Origin: Hamadaea tsunoensis DSM 44101
GTDB lineage: Bacteria; Actinomycetota; Actinomycetes; Mycobacteriales; Micromonosporaceae
DNA length: 64,000 nucleotides
Direction: 5' to 3'
Assembly (NCBI RefSeq): GCF_000428945.1
Contig: NZ_AUAX01000036.1
Coordinates: forward strand, 1 to 64,000
Part shown: positions 28,082 through 36,439 of the stretch, piece after piece
Layout: every line of letters starts with the position of its first letter
Position numbering within the stretch: the stretch's first letter is position 1
The notes under the pieces: generated by a model
Told to the model about the DNA's origin: nothing
The model's input: the letters and a program-made list of their open reading frames with translations, nothing else
The model's database searches: none
Position numbers and translations under genes: made by a program

Positions 28082-28358
28082 GTCAGAAGTCCCTACTCGA
28101 TCGTGAGGAAGATCGTGAGAATGACGTCTACACGCCGTCAGGACGGCCCGCACTCAACCTTTCGGCCAGTTCACTTCTTGTCATTGACTGACAGTCCATA
28201 ATGGATGCGATCTTCATGGCGTTTATCAACAGTTCAAGGTGCAATATTGATCGACAAGTTCGTTATTACGAACCTGTGTCGTAGTGAAGCGAAGATGTCG
28301 ACGAATCGTCATTCGAGCCAGGTTTGCGGTCCGGGGCGCATGCCGTACCGTGACGCGG
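28082..28358. promoter_or_regulatory. Divergent protease/corA promoter region
   Basis: 277 bp with clearly lower GC (28150-28310, for example TTGACTGACAGTCCATAATG at 28184-28203) than its surroundings. It contains promoters in both directions, with no ORF and no repeat element. Confidence 0.5.
28346..28351 (+). promoter_or_regulatory. -10 element of the CorA gene
   Basis: TACCGT, 7 nt before GTG 28359; leaderless start expected. Confidence 0.5.
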
Positions 28359-29483
28359 GTGGGACTCGAACGGTCACAGGGGTGGCGCGGCTGGCGGCTC
28401 CCGCTGAACCTCCGGTTGCCCCGGGGTTCGCATCCCGCCCCCGGGCCGGAGGCTCCCGGCAGTGACACCTCGGTCGTCGACTGCGCCGTCTACCGCAACG
28501 GGCTGCGCGAGGACCGCCGGCTCGGCTACGCGCAGGCGTACGAGGAGGTCCGCCAGATCACCGCGGCGGCCCACGATCCCGACGCCGCGTTCGTCTGGCT
28601 CGGCCTGCTGGAACCGACCGAGGCCGCCATGGCCGACGTCGCCCGCGTCTTCGGCCTGCACGAGCTGGCCGTGGAGGACGCGCTCACGGCCAACCACCGC
28701 GCCAAGATCGAGCGCTACGGCGACGTCGCGTTCTTCGTCCTGCGCACGACCGGTTACGTCGAGCACGCCGACTTCACCGAGACGTCGGAGGTCGTCGAGA
28801 CCGGCGCGGTCATGATGTTCATCGGCCCGCAGTTCGTGATCACCGTTCGCCACGGCGCCCCCGGCGCCCTCCAGCCCGTCCGGGCGGCCCTCGAAGCGAA
28901 GCGGTCACGCCTGGCCCTCGGCCCGTGGGCGGTCGCGCACGCGATCTGCGACCGGCTCGTCGACACGTACCTCGACGTCTCGAACCTCATCGAAGCGGAC
29001 GTGGACCTGGTCGAGGAGCGCGTCTTCGGCCGCGAGGCCGCCAACCCCGGCATCGCCCAGATCTACCAGCTCAAGCGCGAGCTGATGGAGTTCAAGCGGG
29101 CCGTCCTGCCGCTGCAGCGGCCGCTCGCGTTCCTCAGCGAGGAGAAGGAACTCTTCCCCAAGGAACTGCGTAACTACTTCCGCGACGTCAACGACAACCT
29201 CGCCCGCATCGCCGACCGGGTCGCCGGCCTCGACGACCTGCTCAACTCGATCCTCCAATCGCGGCTGGCGCAGGTGAGCATCGACCAGAACAACGACATG
29301 CGCAAGATCGCGGCCTGGGCGGCCATCGCGGCCATGCAGACGGCGATCGCGGGAATCTACGGCATGAACTTCGACAACATGCCCGAGCTGCACTGGCGCT
29401 ACAGCTACGCGGGAGTATGGGTGATCATGCTCGCCGGCGGCGCCGGCCTCTACACCCTTTTCCGCCGCTCCGGCTGGCTATAA
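28359..29483 (+). CDS. corA: CorA-family Mg2+/Co2+ channel
   Basis: 374 residues from GTG 28359; an upstream start at 28284 would add 25 Arg-rich residues. A large soluble N-terminal funnel domain (alpha/beta, then long helices about 200-310) leads to two C-terminal transmembrane helices joined by the signature GMN (335-337 in YGMNFDNMPE), with the basic end RRSGWL. CorA proteins are pentameric divalent-cation channels of the inner membrane. The length is somewhat above the E. coli protein, due to the N-terminus. Monocistronic, followed by a short repeat block and the convergent aldo/keto reductase gene. Confidence 0.94.
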   Translation: MGLERSQGWRGWRLPLNLRLPRGSHPAPGPEAPGSDTSVVDCAVYRNGLREDRRLGYAQAYEEVRQITAAAHDPDAAFVWLGLLEPTEAAMADVARVFGLHELAVEDALTANHRAKIERYGDVAFFVLRTTGYVEHADFTETSEVVETGAVMMFIGPQFVITVRHGAPGALQPVRAALEAKRSRLALGPWAVAHAICDRLVDTYLDVSNLIEADVDLVEERVFGREAANPGIAQIYQLKRELMEFKRAVLPLQRPLAFLSEEKELFPKELRNYFRDVNDNLARIADRVAGLDDLLNSILQSRLAQVSIDQNNDMRKIAAWAAIAAMQTAIAGIYGMNFDNMPELHWRYSYAGVWVIMLAGGAGLYTLFRRSGWL

Positions 29484-29485
29484 GA

Positions 29486-29630
29486 TCAAGATCTTTTAAG
29501 GTCGTTTGTCCCGGGTCCGTCGATCTCACCTCCGCTCCTCCCGCGGGAGACCGCTCCGGCCCCGCCACTTCGTGACGGGGCCTGCGCTGCCGGCACAGTG
29601 GGGCGAGCATCCCGCACCGCGGATCGGTCG
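29486..29630 (+). repeat. CCCGGGTTCGTCGATCTC block, copy 1
   Basis: Starts with AGATCAAGATCTTTTAAGG and runs through GTCGATCTCACCTCCGCTCC to AGTGGGGCGAGCATCC. Contains hairpin GGCCCCGCCAC/GTGACGGGGCC, which may end corA transcription. Other copies: 34640-34812 (inverted) and 60975-61075. It fills the 165-bp gap 29484-29648. Confidence 0.75.
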
Positions 29631-29648
29631 CGCTCGGAACCTCGATGT

Positions 29649-30626
29649 TCAGTGGCCGCGGACGGTGTGCGGGCGGTAAGGCGCTTCCAGCTGGGCGACC
29701 TCCTCGGGCGTGAGCTGGAGGTCGACGGCGGCGATCGCGTCCGACACATGGCCGGGTTTGGTGGCGCCGACGATCGGCGCGCTGACCACCGGCTTGCCGA
29801 GCAGCCAGGCCAGTGCCACCTGCGCCGCCGGTACGCCGCGGGAATCGGCCACCGCCCTGACGGCGTCGACCACGTCGAAGTCGGAGTCGTCGTAGAGCGT
29901 GTCGGCGAACGCGTCGTTGGCGGCGCGTACCGTCAGGGTCTGGCCGCCCCGCTCCCGGTTGCCGGCGAGCAGGCCGCGGGCGAGCGGGCTCCACGGGATC
30001 AGCCCGACGCCCTGGTCGGCGCAGAGCGGGTTCATCTCCCGCTCCTCCTCCCGGTACGCGAGGTTGTAGTGGTTCTGCATGGAGACGAACTTCGTCAGGC
30101 CGTGGCGTTCCGCGGTGTGCTGGGCCTTCGCGAACTGCCACGCGTACATGCTGGAGGCTCCGATGTAGCGGGCCTTGCCGGCGCGGACGACGTCGTGGAG
30201 GGCCTGCATGGTCTCCTCGATCGGCGTCTGGTCGTCCCAGCGGTGGATCTGGTAGAGGTCGACGTAGTCGGTGCCGAGCCGGCGCAGCGACGCGTCGATG
30301 CCGTCGAGGATGTGCTTGCGGGACAGGCCGCGGTCGTTGGGGCCGCTGCCCATCGGGGAGTAGACCTTGGTGGCCAGGACGTAGTCCTCCCGGCGGTCGA
30401 ACAGCTTGTCGAGCAGCCGTCCGGTGATCTCCTCGCTCACGCCGTCGGAGTAGACGTCGGCGGTGTCGAAGAAGGTGACGCCGGCCTCGACCGCCTGGCG
30501 TACCAGGGGTTCGGCCTGTTCCTCGTTGAGGGTCCAGGCTCGTTTGACCTGGTCGCCGAAGCTCATCATGCCGAGGCAGATCCGGGAGACCGTCATGCCG
30601 GTGGTGCCCAGTCGCGTGTACTGCAT
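29649..30626 (-). CDS. Aldo/keto reductase
   Basis: 325 residues from ATG 30626. Typical (alpha/beta)8 NADPH-dependent reductase: N-terminal YTRLGTTGMTVSRICLG, catalytic Asp-Tyr-Lys-His set visible as FFDTADVYSDG, VLATKVY and YQIHRWD, and cofactor-binding PWSPLARGLLAG and the PIVGATKPGHV region. Acts on carbonyl substrates in the cytosol; the physiological substrate is not predictable. The -10 TAGGCT lies 7 nt before the ATG. Shares a 46-bp divergent promoter gap with the membrane protein gene at 30673. Confidence 0.95.
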   Translation of the reverse strand: MQYTRLGTTGMTVSRICLGMMSFGDQVKRAWTLNEEQAEPLVRQAVEAGVTFFDTADVYSDGVSEEITGRLLDKLFDRREDYVLATKVYSPMGSGPNDRGLSRKHILDGIDASLRRLGTDYVDLYQIHRWDDQTPIEETMQALHDVVRAGKARYIGASSMYAWQFAKAQHTAERHGLTKFVSMQNHYNLAYREEEREMNPLCADQGVGLIPWSPLARGLLAGNRERGGQTLTVRAANDAFADTLYDDSDFDVVDAVRAVADSRGVPAAQVALAWLLGKPVVSAPIVGATKPGHVSDAIAAVDLQLTPEEVAQLEAPYRPHTVRGH

Positions 30627-30633
30627 GATCCTC

Positions 30634-30639
30634 AGCCTA
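30634..30639 (-). promoter_or_regulatory. -10 element of the aldo/keto reductase gene
   Basis: TAGGCT on the minus strand, 7 nt before ATG 30626. Confidence 0.5.
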
Positions 30640-30659
30640 GGACCTTTGCGGCCGCGGGG

Positions 30660-30665
30660 TACATT
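30660..30665 (+). promoter_or_regulatory. -10 element of the divergent membrane-protein gene
   Basis: TACATT, 7 nt before ATG 30673; only 20 bp from the opposing -10, so the two promoters cannot fire independently. Confidence 0.5.
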
Positions 30666-30672
30666 GCCGATC

Positions 30673-31224
30673 ATGGAAACCGCCCCCGTACGCCGTTCGC
30701 GCCGCGACGGCGGAATCACCGCCCTGATCCTCGGATTCTTCGCGTCGGCCTGGTTCGGCTGGGGGCATGCGGCCCCGCCGGCGTGGCTGGACCCGTGGCT
30801 GACGGTCGGCAGCGTGCTCGCCATCCTCACCGCGATCGCGGGCGCGGTGGTCGGCTTCCGGGCGCCCGCGTCGACCGCCGCCGCGAACAACCGGGAGTCC
30901 GGCCGCCGGTACGGGATCATCGTCGGCATCGAGTTCGGCCTCGCGGGGCTCGGCGGCGCGATCCTCGGCGCGACCGGGCACCCCGCCTACGTCCCGGTCT
31001 GGATCTGCGCGGTCGTCGGCGTGCACTTCATCCCGCTGGCGCCCGTCCTGAAGGACCGCGGGCTCGTGCCGCTCGGCGTCGTCGTCACCGCGATCGCGGT
31101 CGTGGCGCTGATCGTCGGGCTGACCACCGCCGTCGCCCCGAGCACGATCACGGGTGTGGGTACCGGGGTGGCGCTGCTCGCGTACGCGGTGTCGGCACTC
31201 GTCGGCGCGCTGCGTACGGAATAG
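30673..31224 (+). CDS. Six-helix membrane protein, function unknown
   Basis: 183 residues with six hydrophobic segments (about 14-32, 38-58, 75-95, 100-118, 127-147, 153-175) and a short basic N-terminus (METAPVRRSRRDGG). No catalytic or ligand motif recognised. Genes of this type are usually called 'hypothetical membrane protein'. The start is supported by the leaderless promoter; longer in-frame ORF starts lie inside the aldo/keto reductase gene. Confidence 0.75.
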   Translation: METAPVRRSRRDGGITALILGFFASAWFGWGHAAPPAWLDPWLTVGSVLAILTAIAGAVVGFRAPASTAAANNRESGRRYGIIVGIEFGLAGLGGAILGATGHPAYVPVWICAVVGVHFIPLAPVLKDRGLVPLGVVVTAIAVVALIVGLTTAVAPSTITGVGTGVALLAYAVSALVGALRTE

Positions 31225-31400
31225 GGTGCCGCGGGGGCGCTTCGGCCCGGGAGGGGCAGAATTCTCCACAGTGGACATGTATCCTCGGTCGCGTGCGGCA
31301 CTGGATCAGCGGCGTGGCCGAACAGATGTTGCAGCGTGTACCCGCCCGATCGAGGTGGTCCCGCCGCCCCCGGCGGTTAGGATCGGCTCGGGAGGTGACC

Positions 31401-31856
31401 ATGCGACCGCCGACACGCCCCGAGGTCACGACCAGGACGGTGGCCGCCCGGCCCATCGCGACGCTCGCCGCGACGACGACCTGGAAGGAATTCCCCCAGG
31501 TCTGGGGTCCCCTGCTGGACGAGGTGCACGCGAGCGTGACGTGGGACGACGGCGGCCGCGCCGGCCGTAACGTCATGGTCTACTGGGATGACGTACCGCA
31601 CGTGGAGGTCGGCGTCGAACTCGACCGGCCCGCCACGGTCACCGGGCGGGTCGTGCGCTCGTCGCTGCCGGCCGGCCGGGTGGCGACCGCCGTGCACCGT
31701 GGCACCTATGAGGACATCGACGCCACTCATCGGGCGATCCTGCGCTGGTGCGAGGCGGTCGGGCTGGCGCCGCGCGGCCCGCGCTGGGAGATCTACGGGC
31801 ACTGGCAGGAGGACGTCTCCCTCCTCGAAACCGAGATCTCCTACCTTCTCGGCTGA
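31401..31856 (+). CDS. GyrI-like / effector-binding domain protein
   Basis: 151 residues from ATG 31401, SD GGAGG 5 nt upstream and a -10 TAGGAT at 31377. The fold pattern (VAARPIATLAATTTWKEFPQ; VMVYWDDVPHVEVGVEL; VATAVHRGTYEDIDATH; PRGPRWEIYGHWQED) is that of the SOUL/GyrI-like effector-binding domain that binds hydrophobic compounds or shields gyrase, here without a DNA-binding domain. Stand-alone copies often act in multidrug sensing. No partner gene is evident next to it; the sigma-factor gene follows after about 95 bp. Confidence 0.83.
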   Translation: MRPPTRPEVTTRTVAARPIATLAATTTWKEFPQVWGPLLDEVHASVTWDDGGRAGRNVMVYWDDVPHVEVGVELDRPATVTGRVVRSSLPAGRVATAVHRGTYEDIDATHRAILRWCEAVGLAPRGPRWEIYGHWQEDVSLLETEISYLLG

Positions 31857-31952
31857 CGCGCGACATCCCGCTCGGCTCGTGCCCGATGCCTCTCGGCTGA
31901 CGCCTGCGAAATTCACTGCAACCTCCCACCCGCCTCCCGGGTCGTGATGGGT

Positions 31953-32465
31953 ATGACGGAGGACGACGACGGATTCCGGGAATTCGTCGAGGCGCGGTAC
32001 GCCGACCTGTTACGGGTGGCGTACCTGCTCACGGGGTCGGCCTACGAGGCCGAGGATCTTCTGCAGTCGGCTCTGGTCCGGGCCATCCGCGGCTGGTCGC
32101 GGGTCGAGGATCCGATGGCGTACGTGCGGAAGATCATGGTCAATCAGCACATCAGCCTGTGGCGGCGGCTGCGCCGGCGGGAACTGGTCACCGCCATGCC
32201 GCCCGACCGGCCGGTCGAGGACGTCGCCGGTCTGGTCACCCAGTCGATCGCCCTGCACGCCGCGCTGCGCTCGCTGCCCGCGCGTACGCGTGCCGTGGTG
32301 GTCCTGCGCTACGTCGTCGACATGTCCGAAGTGGACGTCGCCGGGGCGCTGGGATTCTCGGTCGGCAATGTCAAGAGCCACGCCTCCCGGGGACTGGCCC
32401 GGTTGCGAGCGGTGCTCGATCCCTCGACCTCGGCGCGTACGGAGCTGGAAAGGAGCCGGTCATGA
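31953..32465 (+). CDS. SigE-family ECF RNA polymerase sigma factor
   Basis: About 170 residues. Region 2 (FREFVEARYADLLRVAYLLT ... EAEDLLQSALVRAI, then MAYVRKIMVNQHIS) and region 4 (HAALRSLPARTRAVVVLRYV ... VGNVKSHASRGLARLR) are intact. This is the actinobacterial 'SigE family' of short ECF factors. Possible starts are GTG 31944, ATG 31947 and ATG 31953; none has a good ribosome-binding site and I chose the last. Its stop overlaps the next gene's ATG, so the membrane protein that follows is the probable anti-sigma partner. Confidence 0.93.
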   Translation: MTEDDDGFREFVEARYADLLRVAYLLTGSAYEAEDLLQSALVRAIRGWSRVEDPMAYVRKIMVNQHISLWRRLRRRELVTAMPPDRPVEDVAGLVTQSIALHAALRSLPARTRAVVVLRYVVDMSEVDVAGALGFSVGNVKSHASRGLARLRAVLDPSTSARTELERSRS

Positions 32466-33817
32466 CGGTTGACGAGGAGGTCGGTACGGCGTTGCGGCGG
32501 CTCGCCGAGGATCTGCGGCCGCTGCCCGACGCGTACGGGCGGGTGCGGGTAAGGCAGCGACTCGTCCGACGCCGACGGCGTACGCTGGCAGGATTGACGG
32601 TGATCGTCGCACTGGCCGCCGCCTGGGCGGTCGGAGTGCCTCGCACGGCGGCCCCCCAGCCCGCCGAGACGCCCATCGCGTGGGACGCGGTGAAGACCTG
32701 GTCGGCGCGGCTCGCGACCTCGCCGGCGCGCGGCGGTGTCGCGCAGGACCAGACGTATGTCCGTGCCCTGTCGGCCCAGATCATGGACAAGATCAAGGCG
32801 AAGACCTACCTTCCTGAGTTCGACGTACGCGCCGTCGACGTGCTCTTCGTCGACGATGTCGGCGATTTCCGGGTGGCGATCGTGGCGCTCGACATGCGCA
32901 CGCCGCACTACGGCTGGCCGTACGCGAGCGCGACCTTCAAGGCCGCCCGGGGAGCGGATCCTGCCCAACTGGCCGGGACGGTGGCCGACTACAGCGACAG
33001 CCTGCAGCCCATGACCTCGGCCGATGTGGGCCTGGGCAGCTACGGCGACGGCGGACGCCGCGGCATCGTCGTGATCGCCCCTGCGTCGTGCCGGTTCCAG
33101 ACGGCGGCGTGGCCCGCGGTGAAGGACTGGAAGCCGGAGCCCACCGGCTCATACCTCGCCCGTACGCCGCAGTCGGTACCAGCCGAGTGGTACCGGGTGG
33201 TCTGTGGCAGCGTGGTCCAGGACGCGATGCCGGCCCCCCGGTTCAGCGTCCCGCCGCACTCGGCGGCCGACCTGACCGCGCAGCTGCACAACGTCCGGGG
33301 TCAGGTGTCCCGCACCGATGCCGAGCTGGCGTTGATCAATTTCGAGTCCGCCGGATACATCTACAGCGGGCCGGCGAAGCTGGTCTGGGGTGGCCGGATG
33401 ACGTGGCCCCGCTACGGCCCCGGCAAGCTTGTCGTGGTGGCGGCGCCGATGGTGGGCGGCGGCTGGAACGGCGCCGCCGTGTTCGAGCCGGACGCGAACG
33501 TCGGCGGCGGCGGCCCCGGCTTCGTGACCGTCGACGATCCCTCCCGGCGCGACAGCCTGGTCGTGGCACCCCTGCGCGATCTGGCCGACCACGACGTGCT
33601 CGTGATCGTGCCCGACGGCACGGCCACGCTGCGTGTGGTCACCGCGGCCGGTGTGGTGACCTCTCAACCGGTGACGGGCTCGGCCCTGCTGGCCTCGGTC
33701 GACCAGGCGTCCTCCGCGACATACACGGCACTCGACGCGGCCGGCAAGGAGCTCCGCACGAGCCGGGTCCCGCCCGATTTCCCGGGGTTCGGCGGCAACC
33801 TCTGGTCGACCCGCTGA
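32462..33817 (+). CDS. Membrane-anchored putative anti-sigma partner
   Basis: 451 residues from ATG 32462 with SD AAGGAG. Residues 1-40 are cytosolic (VGTALRRLAEDLRPLPDAYG then a RRRRR stretch), followed by one transmembrane helix (about 43-60); the rest is a large extracytoplasmic region with four cysteines at most and no recognised enzyme motif. Translational coupling to the sigma-factor gene and the topology (short inside, one helix, large outside) match the usual layout of proteins that hold SigE-family factors. I see no zinc-binding HxxxCxxC motif, so the mode of sigma binding is open. Confidence 0.7.
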   Translation: MTVDEEVGTALRRLAEDLRPLPDAYGRVRVRQRLVRRRRRTLAGLTVIVALAAAWAVGVPRTAAPQPAETPIAWDAVKTWSARLATSPARGGVAQDQTYVRALSAQIMDKIKAKTYLPEFDVRAVDVLFVDDVGDFRVAIVALDMRTPHYGWPYASATFKAARGADPAQLAGTVADYSDSLQPMTSADVGLGSYGDGGRRGIVVIAPASCRFQTAAWPAVKDWKPEPTGSYLARTPQSVPAEWYRVVCGSVVQDAMPAPRFSVPPHSAADLTAQLHNVRGQVSRTDAELALINFESAGYIYSGPAKLVWGGRMTWPRYGPGKLVVVAAPMVGGGWNGAAVFEPDANVGGGGPGFVTVDDPSRRDSLVVAPLRDLADHDVLVIVPDGTATLRVVTAAGVVTSQPVTGSALLASVDQASSATYTALDAAGKELRTSRVPPDFPGFGGNLWSTR

Positions 33818-33852
33818 GGCTCGCCCCACCAGGCCGCTCAGACCCCGCTCTA

Positions 33853-33927
33853 GATCCCGTTTGGATCAGGGATTTCACCCGAATCATGGCCCGTGATTAC
33901 GGTGGTTTCCCTGATCCAAACGGGATC
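33853..33927. repeat. 75-bp GATCCCG palindrome, copy C1
   Basis: Arms of 20 bp, GATCCCGTTTGGATCAGGGA (33853-33872) and its exact complement (33908-33927); the centre has nested arms AATCA/TGATT and CACC/GGTG. Copy C2 at 35238-35312 has the same length. Confidence 0.92.
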
Positions 33928-33964
33928 ATGCGAGCCTTGCGCCGGGGGCGGGGCGCAGCGCGCG

Positions 33965-34250
33965 TTACGCGCAGCGGGCGGCGAACCCTCTGGCCGCGAG
34001 CCCTTTGCAGAACGTGGTCTTCGCGTTGGTGTAGCGGGTGATCCGGCCGTCGACGAACCACGTCGTGTCGGGCTGGAAGTCGAAGCTGCCGTCGTCGACC
34101 CCGTCCCAGCCGTAGCGGAAGTCGAGATCGATGTAGACGACCGCCTTGATCACGTTCGACAGGTCGTACGTGCCGGACAGGTTGGGGATCGGCCCGTTGT
34201 ACGCCATCAGCCCGAACAGCCGCTGCATCCACTGGTCGCCGCGGGAGACC
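33965..34250 (-). pseudogene. Gene remnant, 5' end lost at a palindrome
   Basis: The minus frame is open beyond the first ATG (34228): residues DGGSPVSRGDQW precede MQRLFGLMAYNGPIPNLSGT and read like continuous protein. The frame then runs into the perfect 16-bp-arm hairpin at 34251-34287. The C-terminal part (IDLDFRYGWDGVDDGSFDFQ ... RGFAARCA) looks like a soluble actinobacterial hypothetical. I infer a C-terminal fragment of a larger gene whose 5' part was replaced by repeat DNA. Alternatively, an 87-aa gene starting at 34228. Confidence 0.45.
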
Positions 34251-34287
34251 GGGCTACCCCCGTCACAGAACGTGACGGGGGTAGCCC
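34251..34287. repeat. Perfect hairpin GGGCTACCCCCGTCAC
   Basis: 16-bp arms (34251-34266 and 34272-34287), 5-base loop AGAAC. It truncates the remnant gene and is followed by a piece of the AGTGGGGCGAGCATCC block. Confidence 0.85.
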
Positions 34288-34473
34288 TGCCAGCTGAGTG
34301 GGGCGAGCATCCATCGCCGTAGCCCCTCCCGCCCTGCGCCGCGCCGCGTTGGGGGGCTTGTACGCGATCATGGGAGGACTTGGGGCCGCTCCGGTCGCTT
34401 GTGTGGGTCGCGATGACCGCTCAGTCCACCTATGCCCGGCGGTTCTCCAGACCAGTCGGCCGACCGTCACACT

Positions 34474-34587
34474 GGCCTTGATCGTGTCGCATGTATATGT
34501 CGAAGTAGATCGTCTACCCGTGATCGTGTAGCGCATATATGTCGCAGCGGACGGCTTTTGACATATACGGCTTACATGATCAAGGCC
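34474..34587. repeat. 114-bp palindromic element, copy C
   Basis: Outer arms GGCCTTGATCG and TGATCAAGGCC; interior ATATATG/ACATATA symmetry. Low GC compared with the genome. Same length as the copy at 61730-61843. Confidence 0.88.
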
Positions 34588-34639
34588 GGTCCGCGCGTAT
34601 CCGGTTCCCGCTGCCGGTGATCGTCGCGGCCGGGATGTA

Positions 34640-34812
34640 GTTTCCGGGCCGGCTCCCCAGATCGGTGACCGAACCGCGGTGGATGATGCGTCGCCCCACT
34701 GTGCTGGCAGTGGAGTCCCCGGAGCGCAGCGATAGGGGCGGAACGGTCTCCCGCGTGAGGGGCGGAGGTGAGATCGACGAACCCGGGACAAAAATCTTGA
34801 TTCTAACGATCT
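34640..34812 (-). repeat. CCCGGGTTCGTCGATCTC block, copy 2 (inverted)
   Basis: Reverse complement of the block seen at 29486 and 60975, including AGTGGGGCGA, GTTCCGCCCC and GTCGATCTCACCTCCGCC; ends in TTTTTGTCCCGGG-like sequence read on the minus strand. Confidence 0.78.
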
Positions 34813-34892
34813 TCACCTTTCCCGCCGTATGTCTTCGGATCGTCCTGGACCTCGATCCAGTGCCCGGATTCTGTAGTAATAGATCTCCAGGG

Positions 34893-34958
34893 CGTGATCA
34901 AGTTTCCTGGAGCTGCAGAATCGGTCCGCTTTCTGCAGGATTCAGGAACTTGATCATG
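34893..34958. repeat. 66-bp palindromic element, copy C
   Basis: Arms CGTGATCAAGTTTCCTG and CAGGAACTTGATCATG with internal GCTGCAGAA/TTCTGCAGG-type symmetry. Copies at 60650-60715 (66 bp) and a diverged one at 49313-49380. Confidence 0.88.
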
Positions 34959-35005
34959 CTTTCCCGTCGTGGCCGAACGCTCCTGTCGAGCGGTCCGTCG
35001 CGGGG

Positions 35006-35151
35006 TGATCGGTTGCCGCTATTACGGCAGTCCACGGCGGATAGCCTTGATCGAATACCGGCTATCCGGCAAGGAAGCGTTCTCTCGCCGTAATGACGGT
35101 ATTTGATCAAGGGAATCGGCGTCGCAGTGCCGAGATAGCGGTACTTGATCA
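35006..35151. repeat. 146-bp class II element, copy C
   Basis: Outer arms TGATCGGTTGCCGCTATTAC and GATAGCGGTACTTGATCA; inner palindrome CCTTGATCGAATACCG (35045) to CGGTATTTGATCAAGG (35112). Exactly 146 bp like the copies at 49107 and 60750. Confidence 0.9.
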
Positions 35152-35237
35152 AGACGGTCGTGCCGGCGACATGAGAGGCCGACGCCCAAACCTGGACTAC
35201 GACGATCCCGCCGCCCAAGCCCCGACCCAGCCCCCAA

Positions 35238-35312
35238 GATCCCGTTTGGATCAGGGATCGCCACGTAATCATGGCCCAAGATTCGGGTGTTTTCCCTGAT
35301 CCAAGCGGGATC
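35238..35312. repeat. 75-bp GATCCCG palindrome, copy C2
   Basis: Arms identical to copy C1 except for one base (AAGCGGG); flanking CCAA/TTGG extends the stem to 24 bp. Sits about 75 bp past the modC stop codon, where it may act as a terminator. Confidence 0.9.
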
Positions 35313-35386
35313 TTGGAGCGGGCGGGACGGGGCCGGCGGGGCCGGCGGGCGGGGCGGGGGAGTGGGAGCGCGGGAGCGAGGGTGGG

Positions 35387-36439
35387 TCAGGTGGGGTAGG
35401 TGCGGGTTTCGGTGGCTTTGACGGCGGCCCAGACCGCCTGGCCGGCCTCGAGTCTGAGGGCGGCCGCCGCTGCCGGCGTGATGTCCGCGGCTGCCTTGAC
35501 CGGCCCGTCCAGCTGGACCCGGAGGTTGTCGCCGTGGCGCTGGATGCCGCTGACCGTCGCCGGCCAGGTGTTGCGGGGGCTGCCGTCGGGCCGGGTCACG
35601 AAGATGGCGACGGCGGACGGCGGAAAGGCCACGAACGCCTCGCCCGAGACGGGTTCGGCGACCGCGAACTCGAAGCCGTCCACTGCCACCGACAGGCCTG
35701 ACGACATGCCGCGATAGAGGTTCAACCCGACGAGCCGGGCCACGTAGTCGGTACGCGGCCGGGCCGTGATCGCCTCGGCGTCACCGGATTGAACGATGCG
35801 GCCCTCCTCGATGACGATCAGGCGGTCGGCGAGGACCAGCGCGTCGATCGGGTCGTGCGTGACGAGCAGGGTCGTGCCGGCGTACCCGACGAGGTCCTTG
35901 TGCAGCCGCGACCGTGTCTCCAGCCGCGTACGCGCGTCCAGCGCGGCCAGCGGTTCGTCCAGCAGCAGCAGGTCCGGCTCGGTCGCGAGGGCCCGGGCCA
36001 GCGCCACCCGCTGGGCCTGCCCGCCGGACAGCTGCCGCGGCCGGTGCTGGGAGTAGGAGGCCAGTCCGACGCGGTCCAGCCAGCGGTCGGCCTGTTCGCG
36101 GGCGGCCGAGCGGGACGCGCCCCGGCTGCGGGGTCCGAAGGCCACGTTCTCGCGGGCGCTCAGATGCGGGAACAGCAGGTAGTCCTGGAACACGACGCCG
36201 ACGCGGCGGCGTTCGGGCGGCGTCCACGTCCGCGTCGACGGTTCGTCCACAGTGGTGCCCGCGATGCTGATCCGGCCTTCCCCCAGGGGGAGCAGGCCCG
36301 CGAGAGCGCGCAGTGCCGTCGTCTTCCCGGCGCCGTTGGGGCCGAGCAGCGCCACGACCTCGCCGGCCTCGGCGGTGAAGGCGATGTCGACGGTGAAGGT
36401 GCCGCGCGTGGCGACGATGCGGGTGTCGAGGTGGGTCAT
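35387..36439 (-). CDS. modC: Molybdate ABC transporter ATP-binding protein
   Basis: 350 residues from ATG 36439, overlapping the modB stop (ATGA). Walker A GPNGAGKT (33-40), signature LSGGQ (137-141), Walker B LLLLDEPLAALDAR (157-170), H-loop LLVTHD. The C-terminal 65 residues form a TOBE/Mop-like domain (VSGIQRHGDNLRVQLDGPVK) typical of ModC, which binds oxyanion. Energises molybdate (or tungstate) import with ModB and ModA. The frame continues upstream to 37123, but that part is antisense-quality sequence inside modB. Confidence 0.93.
   Translation of the reverse strand: MTHLDTRIVATRGTFTVDIAFTAEAGEVVALLGPNGAGKTTALRALAGLLPLGEGRISIAGTTVDEPSTRTWTPPERRRVGVVFQDYLLFPHLSARENVAFGPRSRGASRSAAREQADRWLDRVGLASYSQHRPRQLSGGQAQRVALARALATEPDLLLLDEPLAALDARTRLETRSRLHKDLVGYAGTTLLVTHDPIDALVLADRLIVIEEGRIVQSGDAEAITARPRTDYVARLVGLNLYRGMSSGLSVAVDGFEFAVAEPVSGEAFVAFPPSAVAIFVTRPDGSPRNTWPATVSGIQRHGDNLRVQLDGPVKAAADITPAAAAALRLEAGQAVWAAVKATETRTYPT

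Larger units (their letters stand above)
34229..35386. repeat. Repeat island C, no intact gene
   Basis: About 1.16 kb between the remnant and modC with no credible ORF. In order: hairpin 34251-34287, fragment of the AGTGGGGCGAGCATCC block, 114-bp element (34474), inverted block copy (34640), 66-bp element (34893), 146-bp class II element (35006), 75-bp element (35238), then a GGCGGG-rich low-complexity stretch up to the modC stop. Confidence 0.85.

Noticed and set aside
28340-28380. tRNA 3' part (GGGACTCGAAC)
   Set aside because: Only the T-loop-like string is present; no acceptor or anticodon stems can be formed and the sequence overlaps the corA start.
35097-35299. Small ORFs inside the repeat islands (for example 35093-35299, 60837-61238)
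   Set aside because: They exist only because palindromes lack stops in one frame; no ribosome-binding sites, and the same DNA occurs in several islands.
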